A stretch of DNA of 55,644 nt, from contig DATMTN010000025.1 of assembly GCA_035564115.1 (NCBI GenBank), positions 1 through 55,644 of the forward strand, given 5' to 3'. The position numbers were made by a program, and so were the translations under genes. Source of the DNA: JACMPA01 sp035564115. Its GTDB lineage: Bacteria > Patescibacteriota > Saccharimonadia > Saccharimonadales > UBA4665. Shown here piece after piece: positions 25,421 through 33,026 of the stretch. The notes below the pieces were generated by a model. It saw nothing but the letters and a program-made list of their open reading frames with translations. It had not been told where the DNA came from and did not search any database. Numbering within the stretch: the first letter of the stretch is position 1; each line of letters begins with the position of its first letter.

Positions 25421-26689
25421 TTAATACTCGAATACGTCGGGGCCGATTTGGATGGTGTTGCCGGCTTCGATCTTCTGACGGTTCAGCTCATGCATAATGC
25501 CCATCTTCTTCATGATGTCGCGCAAGCGGCGGAGGCCTTCTTCGTTCGTAAAGTCAGTCCGAGCCGCAAACTTCTCAATTCGGTGACCACGAATCACGTA
25601 GAGACTGCCCTGCTTCTCAACCTTCCACTGCTGCGACATATCTGTCAGTTTAATAACCGGCACGCCGGATTCCTCGATCTCTTTCTCGACCTTGGCGCGA
25701 GCCGTCACGACGGCTTTTTTGACGGCAAACAGCATTTCCTTCAGGCCCTCACCGGATTGCGAGGAGATCGGCATAATCTTGGTGCGAGCCGGTACCACCG
25801 TGCGCAGCTGAGCCACTAAATCTTCGACGATTTCGTGATCCAGACCTTCGACCTTCGTAAGCAAGACGATCTTTGGACGCTTGGCGAGGGCTTTGGCGTA
25901 CATCTTCAGCTCGGTATCAATCGTCTGATAGGTCGTCGCGACGTCTTCGTTGTAGGCCTCCACCAGGTGCAGGATAACGGCGGTGCGCTCAATATGTTTC
26001 AGGAAGTCGTGTCCTAGCCCCTTGCCACTTGAGGCGCCCTCGATAAGTCCGGGGATATCGGCCATTAGCACACTGGTTTCTTTGTCGATATCGACTACGC
26101 CGAGGTTGGGCGTGATCGTCGTAAATGGATAATCAGCGATTTCGGGACGAGCATTACTGATACGGGCCAGGAGTGTCGATTTGCCGGCATTCGGCATCCC
26201 AACCAAGCCGACATCGGCAATCATCTTGATCTCCAGATGAACTTCTTTACGTTCGCCCTTCTCACCTTTTTCGGCAAAGTTTGGTGCCTGGCGCACGGAA
26301 CTCATAAAGTGCGCGTTGCCGTAGCCGCCCTTACCGCCCTTGGCAATCACGGCTCTTTGGCCGTCAACAACCAAATCAGCTATAACCACACCATCGACCA
26401 TTGCAATTGTGCCGACTGGCACCTGTACCAACAGGTCCGGTGCGCTACGGCCGTGCATGCGTCGCTTGTCACCAGGCTGCCCGGATTCGGCTTTTACTTC
26501 CTTCTGAAAGCGGAAGACTGCCAGCGTGTTCTCGTTACGGCTGGCCACCAGCACCACATCGCCACCATTACCAGCATCACCACCATCGGGGCCGCCTTTG
26601 TCGATATATTTTTCGTGGCGAAAGCTCAGCTTGCCATTACCGCCGTCACCGGCGATGACGTCTATCCGTACCGAATCAATAAAATGCAT
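25421..26689 (-). CDS. obgE: GTPase Obg/CgtA
   Basis: Obg is an essential GTPase in ribosome assembly and stress control. The 422-residue protein has the Gly-rich Obg fold (residues 1-158, GGDGGNGKLSFRHEK type), a G domain with GMPNAGKSTLL, DIPGLIEGA and LTKVEG, and the C-terminal OCT domain ending QIGPDVFEY. TATAAT (26697-26702) ends 7 nt before ATG and TTCGTA lies 17 nt further up, so it is probably leaderless. Confidence 0.96.
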   Translation of the reverse strand: MHFIDSVRIDVIAGDGGNGKLSFRHEKYIDKGGPDGGDAGNGGDVVLVASRNENTLAVFRFQKEVKAESGQPGDKRRMHGRSAPDLLVQVPVGTIAMVDGVVIADLVVDGQRAVIAKGGKGGYGNAHFMSSVRQAPNFAEKGEKGERKEVHLEIKMIADVGLVGMPNAGKSTLLARISNARPEIADYPFTTITPNLGVVDIDKETSVLMADIPGLIEGASSGKGLGHDFLKHIERTAVILHLVEAYNEDVATTYQTIDTELKMYAKALAKRPKIVLLTKVEGLDHEIVEDLVAQLRTVVPARTKIMPISSQSGEGLKEMLFAVKKAVVTARAKVEKEIEESGVPVIKLTDMSQQWKVEKQGSLYVIRGHRIEKFAARTDFTNEEGLRRLRDIMKKMGIMHELNRQKIEAGNTIQIGPDVFEY

Positions 26690-26757
26690 TACCGTAATTA
26701 TACCGTAAAAACACTAAATTACGAAATATAACTCCAAAAAAAGCAATGAACTGAATC

Positions 26758-26879
26758 CGGGGCTTAGGAAATGGTGCAGTCTGGGATGGGAAACGAAGCC
26801 CGCAAGTGAGCCGTACAGAGAAGTACGGTGAACGCGGACTGGAGCTTCGCGCCCAGAAGGTGCCGTTACCTAAGCCCCG
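26758..26879 (+). ncRNA. Structured RNA element A (HEARO/omegaRNA-like scaffold in an 11-bp inverted repeat)
   Basis: The outer arms CGGGGCTTAGG (26758-26768) and CCTAAGCCCCG (26869-26879) pair perfectly. The core 26774-26864 contains CTGGG/CCCAG, CGAAGC/GCTTCG and CCGTAC-AGAGAA-GTACGG pairings. It shares blocks GTGCAGT, CGAAGCCCG, GAGCCGTAC, GTACGG, GCGGACTGGAGCT and GTGCC with element B, in the same order and nearly the same length. From memory this matches the HEARO motif, the omegaRNA of IscB; no IscB gene is in the window. Strand is inferred from that resemblance. Confidence 0.6.
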
Positions 26880-26880
26880 A

Positions 26881-27978
26881 CTAGTAGATGTAGATGTAGC
26901 CAGCAGCAGTTGCCGCATCAATGGTCATCGTATCCTTGACTGCCCAACCCAAGTGGTTCATCTCGGAGATCACGATACTACCGTCGTCGTTGACCGCTTC
27001 CACAAACACTACGTGGCCTTCACCGCGCGTGCTGGTTACGGCGGCAGCATACAGTTGTGGCGTATTACCAGTTGGCAGGCCCGCCGCGCGAGCGATATAG
27101 CCCCAGCTCGAGGCATTGCCGAGGTTGGCTGGCACTGGTTTGCCAACAGCAGCGCGGCGCTGTGCTACCCACCAGGTACAGTAGCCGTAGTCGTAGCCGT
27201 TATAGCCATAGATGGCCGAACCACCCCAGGCAAAGCCGCTACCACTAGAATAGGTAGGGGTATACTTCGGAACTGGCTGTTGACCATTCGGGATAATAAT
27301 CTGTTCACCGACTTGAATGCCGGCTAGTTCGGCGTCGTTTGCAGCAATCAGGGCGTTCTTGTCAGCGCTGTACTTGCTAGCAATGCTGTCAACGGTATCT
27401 CCTGACTTCACGACATAGACAATACCGCTCAAGCCTGCCGGGGGAATAACGAGCTTCGTGCCCGCATTAATCATTTCGCCCGTCAGGCCGTTGGACCAGC
27501 GGATACTGTCGGAGGTAACATTGAACTTAGCAGCGATGCTACTAACAGATTCACCAGATTGAGAAACATAGTTCTTAATGTCCTTATTGGACTTGAGAGA
27601 TGTGGCCGCCACCTGTGGCTTGTTCACGACATTGTCGATAATAGATGCCGAACTGACTTGCACGTCATCTGACTCAGACTGGTTCTTGATAGCAGTCGAT
27701 TCAGCCATACCGCTCAGGCGCGAAACCGTCACGGCGATATCAGCCGAGGACACTTGGTCAAGTGGGTTTACTGCGGTATCGCTCGATACAGAGTGAGAAA
27801 GAAGTGCGCTAGCCTCCGAGGTGTGAGCGTGCGATACGAACAGTAATACAATCGCCAGCAAAGCGGCGTTGCAAGCAACAAAACTAATCCGCAGCATACG
27901 GCGGCGGATGGTTTTACGTTGTAACTTACTGCGAAGGTTGGCAATCAGGCCGCTTTTGCGGTGACTACGAACCTCCAA
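26881..27978 (-). CDS. Secreted LysM-LysM-CHAP cell-wall hydrolase
   Basis: The protein carries a basic N-terminus, one signal-type helix (SFVACNAALLAIVLLFVS, about residues 32-50), two LysM domains (about 140-185 and 187-230) and a C-terminal CHAP amidase/endopeptidase domain with catalytic Cys in GYCTWWVAQRR and His in GHVVFVEAV. It should bind and cut peptidoglycan. The first usual start codon is TTG at 27978, which lacks a ribosome site. AGGAG (28011-28015) is instead placed 8 nt before an in-frame ATT at 28002, so the true start may be ATT. A ~140-nt structured leader precedes it; element A follows its stop. Confidence 0.9.
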   Translation of the reverse strand: MEVRSHRKSGLIANLRSKLQRKTIRRRMLRISFVACNAALLAIVLLFVSHAHTSEASALLSHSVSSDTAVNPLDQVSSADIAVTVSRLSGMAESTAIKNQSESDDVQVSSASIIDNVVNKPQVAATSLKSNKDIKNYVSQSGESVSSIAAKFNVTSDSIRWSNGLTGEMINAGTKLVIPPAGLSGIVYVVKSGDTVDSIASKYSADKNALIAANDAELAGIQVGEQIIIPNGQQPVPKYTPTYSSGSGFAWGGSAIYGYNGYDYGYCTWWVAQRRAAVGKPVPANLGNASSWGYIARAAGLPTGNTPQLYAAAVTSTRGEGHVVFVEAVNDDGSIVISEMNHLGWAVKDTMTIDAATAAGYIYIY

Positions 27979-28002
27979 ATTTGCACTGGCAATGGTACGA
28001 AT

Positions 28003-28140
28003 ATTGGGTTCTCCTGTGTCTTTACAGACACAAAACCTCTCTCGACTATTAATTATTTACGTTAGTAAGCTTACGAATCGATAGAGGTATACAGAGCGAT
28101 AGTCCTTGTGGTCGAATACCTCAAACACTACCAAAATGTA
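28003..28140 (-). promoter_or_regulatory. Long structured 5' leader of the LysM-CHAP gene
   Basis: Between the promoter and the ribosome site lies about 138 nt with no frame. It holds a 7-bp stem (28084-28090 with 28116-28122) and a hairpin TGTGTC-TGTAAA-GACACA (28015-28032) whose end touches AGGAG. I could not match it to the c-di-AMP (ydaO) riboswitch, which would be expected for such a gene. Together with element B this accounts for the gene-free stretch 27979-28364. Confidence 0.5.
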
Positions 28141-28147
28141 CCTATCA

Positions 28148-28175
28148 ATTTTACCAAAATCTTCTACTCAGTCAA
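28148..28175 (-). promoter_or_regulatory. Promoter of the LysM-CHAP gene
   Basis: On the minus strand TTGACT, 16 nt ending in TGG, then TAAAAT: a near-consensus extended -10 promoter. Start predicted near 28141. Confidence 0.7.
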
Positions 28176-28201
28176 GTTTCAGCTACACCTCACCACCCCT
28201 G

Positions 28202-28230
28202 TTAGAATATTTTTTCACCCCTGTTATAAG
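28202..28230 (+). promoter_or_regulatory. Putative plus-strand promoter of RNA element B
   Basis: TTAGAA, 17 nt ending in TGT, then TATAAG. The predicted start near 28237 is 4 nt before the left arm of element B and no plus-strand gene follows, so it would drive the RNA itself. Confidence 0.5.
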
Positions 28231-28240
28231 CACTGTCGCT

Positions 28241-28362
28241 AAAAGCACTGGTCTGAGTGCAGTTTGGAGTGAAAAGCGAAGCCCGTAAGGGAGCCGTACT
28301 TAAGGGGTACGGCGAGTGCGGACTGGAGCTATTCGCCCGAAATGTGCCAGACCAGTGCTTTT
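28241..28362 (+). ncRNA. Structured RNA element B (HEARO/omegaRNA-like scaffold in a 15-bp inverted repeat)
   Basis: Outer arms AAAAGCACTGGTCTG (28241-28255) and CAGACCAGTGCTTTT (28348-28362) pair over 15 bp with no mismatch. The 92-nt core (28257-28348) matches element A block for block, including CCGTAC-N7-GTACGG and GCGGACTGGAGCT, and ends CGCCCGAAATGTGCC. The arms share no sequence with those of element A. It lies 2 bp from the mltG stop, antisense to it, and has its own candidate promoter. The outer arms with A and T tracts could also end mltG transcription. Confidence 0.65.
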
Positions 28363-28364
28363 GC

Positions 28365-29435
28365 CTATTGGCCGCAGAGTTTGTGGCAGTATTTGGCCGT
28401 ATTCGCCTGGTGATCCTGTAGATTTGTCGCAAAATAGGTGTTCCCATCATCACCCGACACGAAATACAGCCAGTCCGTCGACGCCGGGTGGCCAGCTGCT
28501 TGCAGCGAGCTGTCACTTACCGTGCTGATCGGTGCCGGCGGTAGCCCAGTATGCATGAGTGTATTGTAGGGCGAGTCATAGGTTAGCATTGCTGCCTGCG
28601 ACAAATTGGTCTTGCCAGCATTAATAGCACCGTAGATAGCCGTAACATCCGAACCGAGCGACATGCCAGTCTTCAGGCGCTTCAGGAATACCTGGGCTGC
28701 CTGTGCCCGGTCGCTTGGCTTAGAGACTTCCTTTTCGAGCATAGATGCCAGCACAAGCCCCTGATAGGTCGTGAGGCCTTGGGCAGCAAACGTTGCCTGC
28801 AAGTCAGTTGTCAGATGATCGGACATTTCCTGGAGTGATTCACGAATAATAACTGATGGATCGGTGTCCCCCGTACGCTGGAATGAATCCGGGTACAGCA
28901 ACCCCTCCAGGCTGGCACCGGCCGGCTTATACGCCAACACCGGCACGTCACTGTACTGGTCTGGCTGGAGCGCTTGGTCTACGGCCGTCGGAGCAAAACC
29001 AGCATTTATGAGGTCAGCGCGGACTTGGTCTATCCGGCGGCCCGGCAGTATGGTCACGAGGTTCGTGGTCACCGCACCCTTTGTCATGAGGGCAATTATC
29101 TGTGGTGTCGTCTGGTCTGGTGATAACGCGTACGTACCCGCCTGCAACTTATCACCGAGGTTCTTGCTATGGATGTAGAGCTCAAATGCCCAGGCACTGC
29201 GAATCAAGTGCTTGTCGGCCAGTAGTTTGGCGATATCCTTACTAGAACTACCCTTTTCTACCGTCACAACTGTAGTCGCCTGGACAGAGCTCACTGGCTT
29301 GAGACCTTGATTGTAGATATGATGCACCGCTACGAGCCCAGCCGCCGTGAGCAGTATTAGTACCAGCAGCAGCATAACAATACGTCGGGGGAGGTTGGGG
29401 CGTTTGGTACGTTCAAATCGATTAAAACTGGTCAT
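28365..29435 (-). CDS. mltG: Endolytic murein transglycosylase MltG
   Basis: MltG cuts nascent glycan strands at the membrane. The 356-residue protein has an N-terminal cytoplasmic basic part, one membrane helix (RIVMLLLVLILLTAAGLVAV, residues 18-37), a LysM-like region and the YceG catalytic domain with the essential Glu in LASMLEKEV and DSPYNTLMHTGLPPAPI. The ATG overlaps the ruvX stop (ATGA), with GAGGAG inside ruvX as ribosome site. Element B follows directly. Confidence 0.93.
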   Translation of the reverse strand: MTSFNRFERTKRPNLPRRIVMLLLVLILLTAAGLVAVHHIYNQGLKPVSSVQATTVVTVEKGSSSKDIAKLLADKHLIRSAWAFELYIHSKNLGDKLQAGTYALSPDQTTPQIIALMTKGAVTTNLVTILPGRRIDQVRADLINAGFAPTAVDQALQPDQYSDVPVLAYKPAGASLEGLLYPDSFQRTGDTDPSVIIRESLQEMSDHLTTDLQATFAAQGLTTYQGLVLASMLEKEVSKPSDRAQAAQVFLKRLKTGMSLGSDVTAIYGAINAGKTNLSQAAMLTYDSPYNTLMHTGLPPAPISTVSDSSLQAAGHPASTDWLYFVSGDDGNTYFATNLQDHQANTAKYCHKLCGQ

Positions 29436-29836
29436 ACAGTCTCCTCATGCAAGTAGTCTTCTAGTATATAGGTTGCGGCTAGGGCGTCGATGTCAGATTT
29501 TTCGTAAGGCTTACCGCGTGCTTTAAGCTCAGCTTCGGCCTTGAGAGAAGTAGTCGCCTCGTCCTGCAGCGCTACGGCTATTTGGAGCCGCTCACGCAGT
29601 TCTTTGGCAAAATCCCGACATATTGACGTCTGAGCAGTTTCCTGGCCTTCTAGGCCTCGTGGAAGGCCCACAACGACCGTTTGGACGTCATGTTCCTGTA
29701 GTAGGGCTGCTAAGCGGTCCCAGATAGCTTCATCGTTAGTGAGAGTCGTGAGCGGGTTAGCGAATCGCAACTGGGCATCAGCCGCAGCCACACCTATACG
29801 CGTGCCCCCCACATCAAGTGCGAGAATCTTACCCAT
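29432..29836 (-). CDS. ruvX: Pre-16S rRNA nuclease / Holliday junction resolvase-like protein
   Basis: The 134-residue YqgF-fold protein has LALDVGGTRIGVA with the first catalytic Asp, VVVGLPRGLEGQE, and SDIDALAATYILEDYL with the last acidic residues. Family members process 16S rRNA 5' ends. It starts 4 nt after the stop of the upstream membrane protein gene and overlaps mltG by 4 nt, so the three form one operon. Confidence 0.9.
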   Translation of the reverse strand: MGKILALDVGGTRIGVAAADAQLRFANPLTTLTNDEAIWDRLAALLQEHDVQTVVVGLPRGLEGQETAQTSICRDFAKELRERLQIAVALQDEATTSLKAEAELKARGKPYEKSDIDALAATYILEDYLHEETV

Positions 29837-29840
29837 GGCG

Positions 29841-31556
29841 TTAGTTGGCTTTTTGGAAAGTTATCGTTACTTTGCTGGCCTTCTTCGGTACGCTGGTTAC
29901 CCAGAAGGGGCTCAAGTGGACCTGCACATCGCTCACGCCTGGATCGGACTTCAACGTGTCCTTGATCTCGCCCGATTTCATACCAGCCAGCTGGGCTTTG
30001 AGCTTATCGGCATGGAGGTCAGGGCCGGCAGTTGCCACGGTAGAGATAGCCAGCTGCGCGCCAGTAGCAGTCGTGCTGTTCACCTTGAAGGCAGCTTTGC
30101 TCAGGCCTTCGTCCAGGATGCTCTGCTTGCTCGGGTCAATTTTGTCCTTGATGTCATTGTCCACCAGAGCTTTGAGGTCGGACTCTTTGACACCGAACAT
30201 AGTGTAGGTCGTCGTCTGACTGACACTAACGGTGCTGACTTGGTCACCTGCTTTGGCGCTGGCAGTGGTGTTAGGCGTACCAGCTACAAAGGTGACGTCG
30301 AGCGGAAACTGGCCGGCCTGCTTCAGCTGCTGCTCGAGTTGCTGCTTGACGCTGTCACTGTTGGTGGCGGTAATCTTCTGGGTAGCGTTGTCGATGTCGG
30401 ACTGAGCGACGACCTGGACGACATTATCGGTACCACCGCTCATACTGCTACTCGAACTAGCCGTAACTGCTGGGTAGCTAGGTACTTTAAAAGTGGTTGC
30501 GGCAATATTGTACTGGGCCCCTGGAGCTTGAGCCGTAACAGCAACTGTTGCCGTCGAGTAATTCGGGAACTGACTATTCTCGCAAGTATGGCCTACTTGA
30601 ACACTTTGAAGCACCGCATCTGCCTGCGTGATAAATGTAAGGCCATTTGCGGTAACGCCGCTTCCGGCAGGTACCGTCACTGATGAAACTGAACAATCTG
30701 ATAGTGACATAGTAACTTTACCGCTGGCCGCAGTACCATTATTCTTCTTACCAGTCGTCGCGACTTGCTGCGAGCCGGACTTGTCGACTTTCTGGAGCTG
30801 GGCTGGAAGGGTGCCCTTTGCGAGATCAGCCGCCTTGATACCGGTGTCGATGGTCACTGCGAGGTTACTGTTCACGCTACTGGTGTCAGTCAGAACGGTA
30901 ATCTCGGCCTTTGGCAGGACCGTCGCTGCGACATAGAGCAAAATGATAACGAGGAGCAGTATTGGTACACCTAGCATCAGTTTCTTACGGAAACTATCGA
31001 AGTCTGGGACGGCCAGCTTCTTGTCTTTCTTGGGCTTCGCGGCCTTTGGTGTTTTGGCTGGTTTGTCGGCAACAGCCAGGGGCGCTTCGTCATCATCAAG
31101 TTCGAGTGTCTCAATTGGATCAACTTTGGCGGCGGCTTTGCCCACGAGTGGCACGCTGGAGCTAACTGCTAGGTCGCCAACTGATTTGTCAGCAACATTC
31201 GCTGGATCAAAATCAATTCCGCCGTCATCAGGTTCAGCCAAGGTTTCTGGCTCATCGTCGATAGCATCAACCGCTGGGATTTCTGGCTTGCTTTGCAGGT
31301 TGCGGGCTACATATAGGCCGACCGTACCAGCCAGTGGCAACAGTCCAACCTCACTCGTAATAAGTACCAAGCTCTTTTTGGCATTGTCGGCACTGCGCTT
31401 CAGCAGTTTCATGTTCACAATGCTTTGTAGTACGGTGGCACGCTTCGGCAGCACCAAGGCGACTATCTTTTCAGTGCTACTTCGAACTTTCTCGATGATC
31501 GTCGTGATCTCGTCGTCAATGTCGATATAAATTGTGTCTTTGTTATCTGTAGCCAT
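29841..31556 (-). CDS. Membrane protein of the CPR 'baseplate J-like' type
   Basis: The 571-residue protein begins with a soluble domain, IYIDIDDEITTIIEKVRSS...KIVALVLPKRA, that I associate with CPR proteins annotated as baseplate J/gp47 family. An acidic Ala/Asp linker follows, then a single helix (LGVPILLLVIILLYVAATVL, about residues 195-214) and a long extracellular Ser/Thr/Val-rich beta region of about 350 residues with two Cys (DCSV, HTCEN). It is probably a surface or division-linked structural protein; its role is not known. It lies between an FtsA-like ATPase and ruvX on the same strand. Confidence 0.75.
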   Translation of the reverse strand: MATDNKDTIYIDIDDEITTIIEKVRSSTEKIVALVLPKRATVLQSIVNMKLLKRSADNAKKSLVLITSEVGLLPLAGTVGLYVARNLQSKPEIPAVDAIDDEPETLAEPDDGGIDFDPANVADKSVGDLAVSSSVPLVGKAAAKVDPIETLELDDDEAPLAVADKPAKTPKAAKPKKDKKLAVPDFDSFRKKLMLGVPILLLVIILLYVAATVLPKAEITVLTDTSSVNSNLAVTIDTGIKAADLAKGTLPAQLQKVDKSGSQQVATTGKKNNGTAASGKVTMSLSDCSVSSVTVPAGSGVTANGLTFITQADAVLQSVQVGHTCENSQFPNYSTATVAVTAQAPGAQYNIAATTFKVPSYPAVTASSSSSMSGGTDNVVQVVAQSDIDNATQKITATNSDSVKQQLEQQLKQAGQFPLDVTFVAGTPNTTASAKAGDQVSTVSVSQTTTYTMFGVKESDLKALVDNDIKDKIDPSKQSILDEGLSKAAFKVNSTTATGAQLAISTVATAGPDLHADKLKAQLAGMKSGEIKDTLKSDPGVSDVQVHLSPFWVTSVPKKASKVTITFQKAN

Positions 31557-31590
31557 GAGGGGTATCTATATGTTGATTATACTCTTGCCT

Positions 31591-32943
31591 TTATACTCGC
31601 AGCATCTTATCGAGTTTTTCGCGGATGGAGTTACTGCCACTACCGGCGTAGGTCAGCGTATCCAGACCGACCCGTAGAAGGCCCATAGCGGTAATGAATG
31701 TATGGTCTTGTACCTTGCCAGTCGTATCGGTAATGCCCGCAACTTGGTCAGGATTGATCAGGCTGACGGTCGGTTTACGAGTAAATGGCAGGCTCTTGTA
31801 CCAGACGCTATTCTGAAGCTCATCGAGCAGCATATCGAGTGATGAACCACCGCCACAGAGGAAAACCTGATATGGCAGATGGTCGAGTTTGTCGAATTCA
31901 CCCAGAGCAAGTTCCACGCCACTCATCCAGACGTCGAGGGTCTTTTCGAGTGCGGCATCAACCTGTTTCTCCTTGGTAGCCGTCAGGCTGTTAGTGCCCA
32001 GACTCAGCTTGAAGCGCTCGGCTTCTTCGAAGTCCACGCCCATGTCACGTTCAATACTGCGGGTGTAGGCCCGGCCACCAATACCAAACATCTTCGTACC
32101 TTGGACACCACCTTCATTAACCACGGCAATATCGGTCGTACCGCCGCCGACATCCATCAGGACAGTGCTGAGATTCTGGTTTGGGTTGTTGCCGATCATA
32201 CTGCGGGCCACGGCAAATGGCTCAGCGGCGACGGCCAGTAAGTCTAGATCAAGTTCGGCTGCGGTGCGCTCCAGCGCGCCGATGTGAATCATAGGTGCAA
32301 AGGCCGTGTAGAGCTGGACAATGACGTCCTTGCCCTGAAAACCAATCGGGTTGGTAACAGGGTAGCCATCGATATCAATACTGACGAGAGCGCTGTTCAC
32401 CAGGCGAACCTCGACTGATTTACCACCAAGCTCAACTGCCAATTGCTTCTTGGCCTGAACTTCAGCACGTTCCTGAACCAGCTTGATAATCTTTTCCATC
32501 TCGGCAATATCCAGCGGTGCACTGGGGTTCTTGCGAGCCACCCGAACAGTAGTGGTGGTCCCCTTCACTAGCTCACCGGCTATACCGATGACCGCCGTGC
32601 GGACGCTGACACCAGCTTCTTGCTCAGCTTGGCTTAAGGCCTTGTCACAGTTCTCTACCACGCTGGCAATGTCGGCAATCGCCCCAGCCTGCATATCGCT
32701 CAGGCTCTGGTGAGCTCGGCCCATACCAACGATTTCAATGTCACCATCCTCACCAAACTTACCGATGAGGGCCTTTACATTTTCGGTACCAATGTCGAGC
32801 GCGACGACATACTCCTGCTGGCCACCACGGTTCGTGGTTTTGGCCGCAGCCTTACTGGCCTTATCGAGGGCACCAGAAGCGCGCGTCTTGACGTTTCGGC
32901 CCACATTTTGACTAATTGCCTTAACTTTTCCGATATCAAGCAT
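31591..32943 (-). CDS. FtsA/PilM-family actin-like ATPase
   Basis: The 450-residue protein has the actin fold with SHS2 insertion: phosphate-1 VVALDIGTENVKALIGKFG (about residue 46), SHS2-like VVENCDKALSQAEQEAGVSV, phosphate-2 LMDVGGGTTDIAVV, and adenosine motif FLCGGGSSLDML. The order and spacing favour FtsA over PilM. FtsA tethers the division ring to the membrane; the usual C-terminal amphipathic helix is not obvious, but an N-terminal basic extension of about 40 residues is present. No ftsZ is in the window. TAAAAT ends 9 nt before ATG with a TGC extension. Confidence 0.82.
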   Translation of the reverse strand: MLDIGKVKAISQNVGRNVKTRASGALDKASKAAAKTTNRGGQQEYVVALDIGTENVKALIGKFGEDGDIEIVGMGRAHQSLSDMQAGAIADIASVVENCDKALSQAEQEAGVSVRTAVIGIAGELVKGTTTTVRVARKNPSAPLDIAEMEKIIKLVQERAEVQAKKQLAVELGGKSVEVRLVNSALVSIDIDGYPVTNPIGFQGKDVIVQLYTAFAPMIHIGALERTAAELDLDLLAVAAEPFAVARSMIGNNPNQNLSTVLMDVGGGTTDIAVVNEGGVQGTKMFGIGGRAYTRSIERDMGVDFEEAERFKLSLGTNSLTATKEKQVDAALEKTLDVWMSGVELALGEFDKLDHLPYQVFLCGGGSSLDMLLDELQNSVWYKSLPFTRKPTVSLINPDQVAGITDTTGKVQDHTFITAMGLLRVGLDTLTYAGSGSNSIREKLDKMLRV

Positions 32944-32989
32944 ATGCTCTATATTTTAGCACAACCCTGACTGACAAATTGCTGAAATA

Positions 32990-33018
32990 TTGCTATCTAA
33001 GGTGTTATATGGTATAGT
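32990..33018 (+). promoter_or_regulatory. Leaderless promoter of the gene at 33027
   Basis: TTGCTA, 17 nt, TATAGT, then 8 nt to ATG. The minus-strand -10 of the FtsA-like gene is at 32953-32958, so this 83-bp gap is a divergent promoter region. Confidence 0.75.
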
Positions 33019-33026
33019 TTTATACT

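Noticed and set aside
28003..28140. c-di-AMP (ydaO) riboswitch before the LysM-CHAP gene
   Set aside because: The gene type fits, but the conserved ydaO sequence blocks could not be found.
26758..28362. Group II intron domain V/VI fragments
   Set aside because: GAGCCGTAC followed by GTACGG recalls domain V, but the AGC triad, bulge and GUUC partner are absent, and no reverse transcriptase or intron boundaries are seen.
29841..31556. A contractile injection system, from the baseplate-J-like protein
   Set aside because: No sheath, tube, spike or other baseplate genes are nearby, and the protein has a membrane helix with neighbours of division and wall type.
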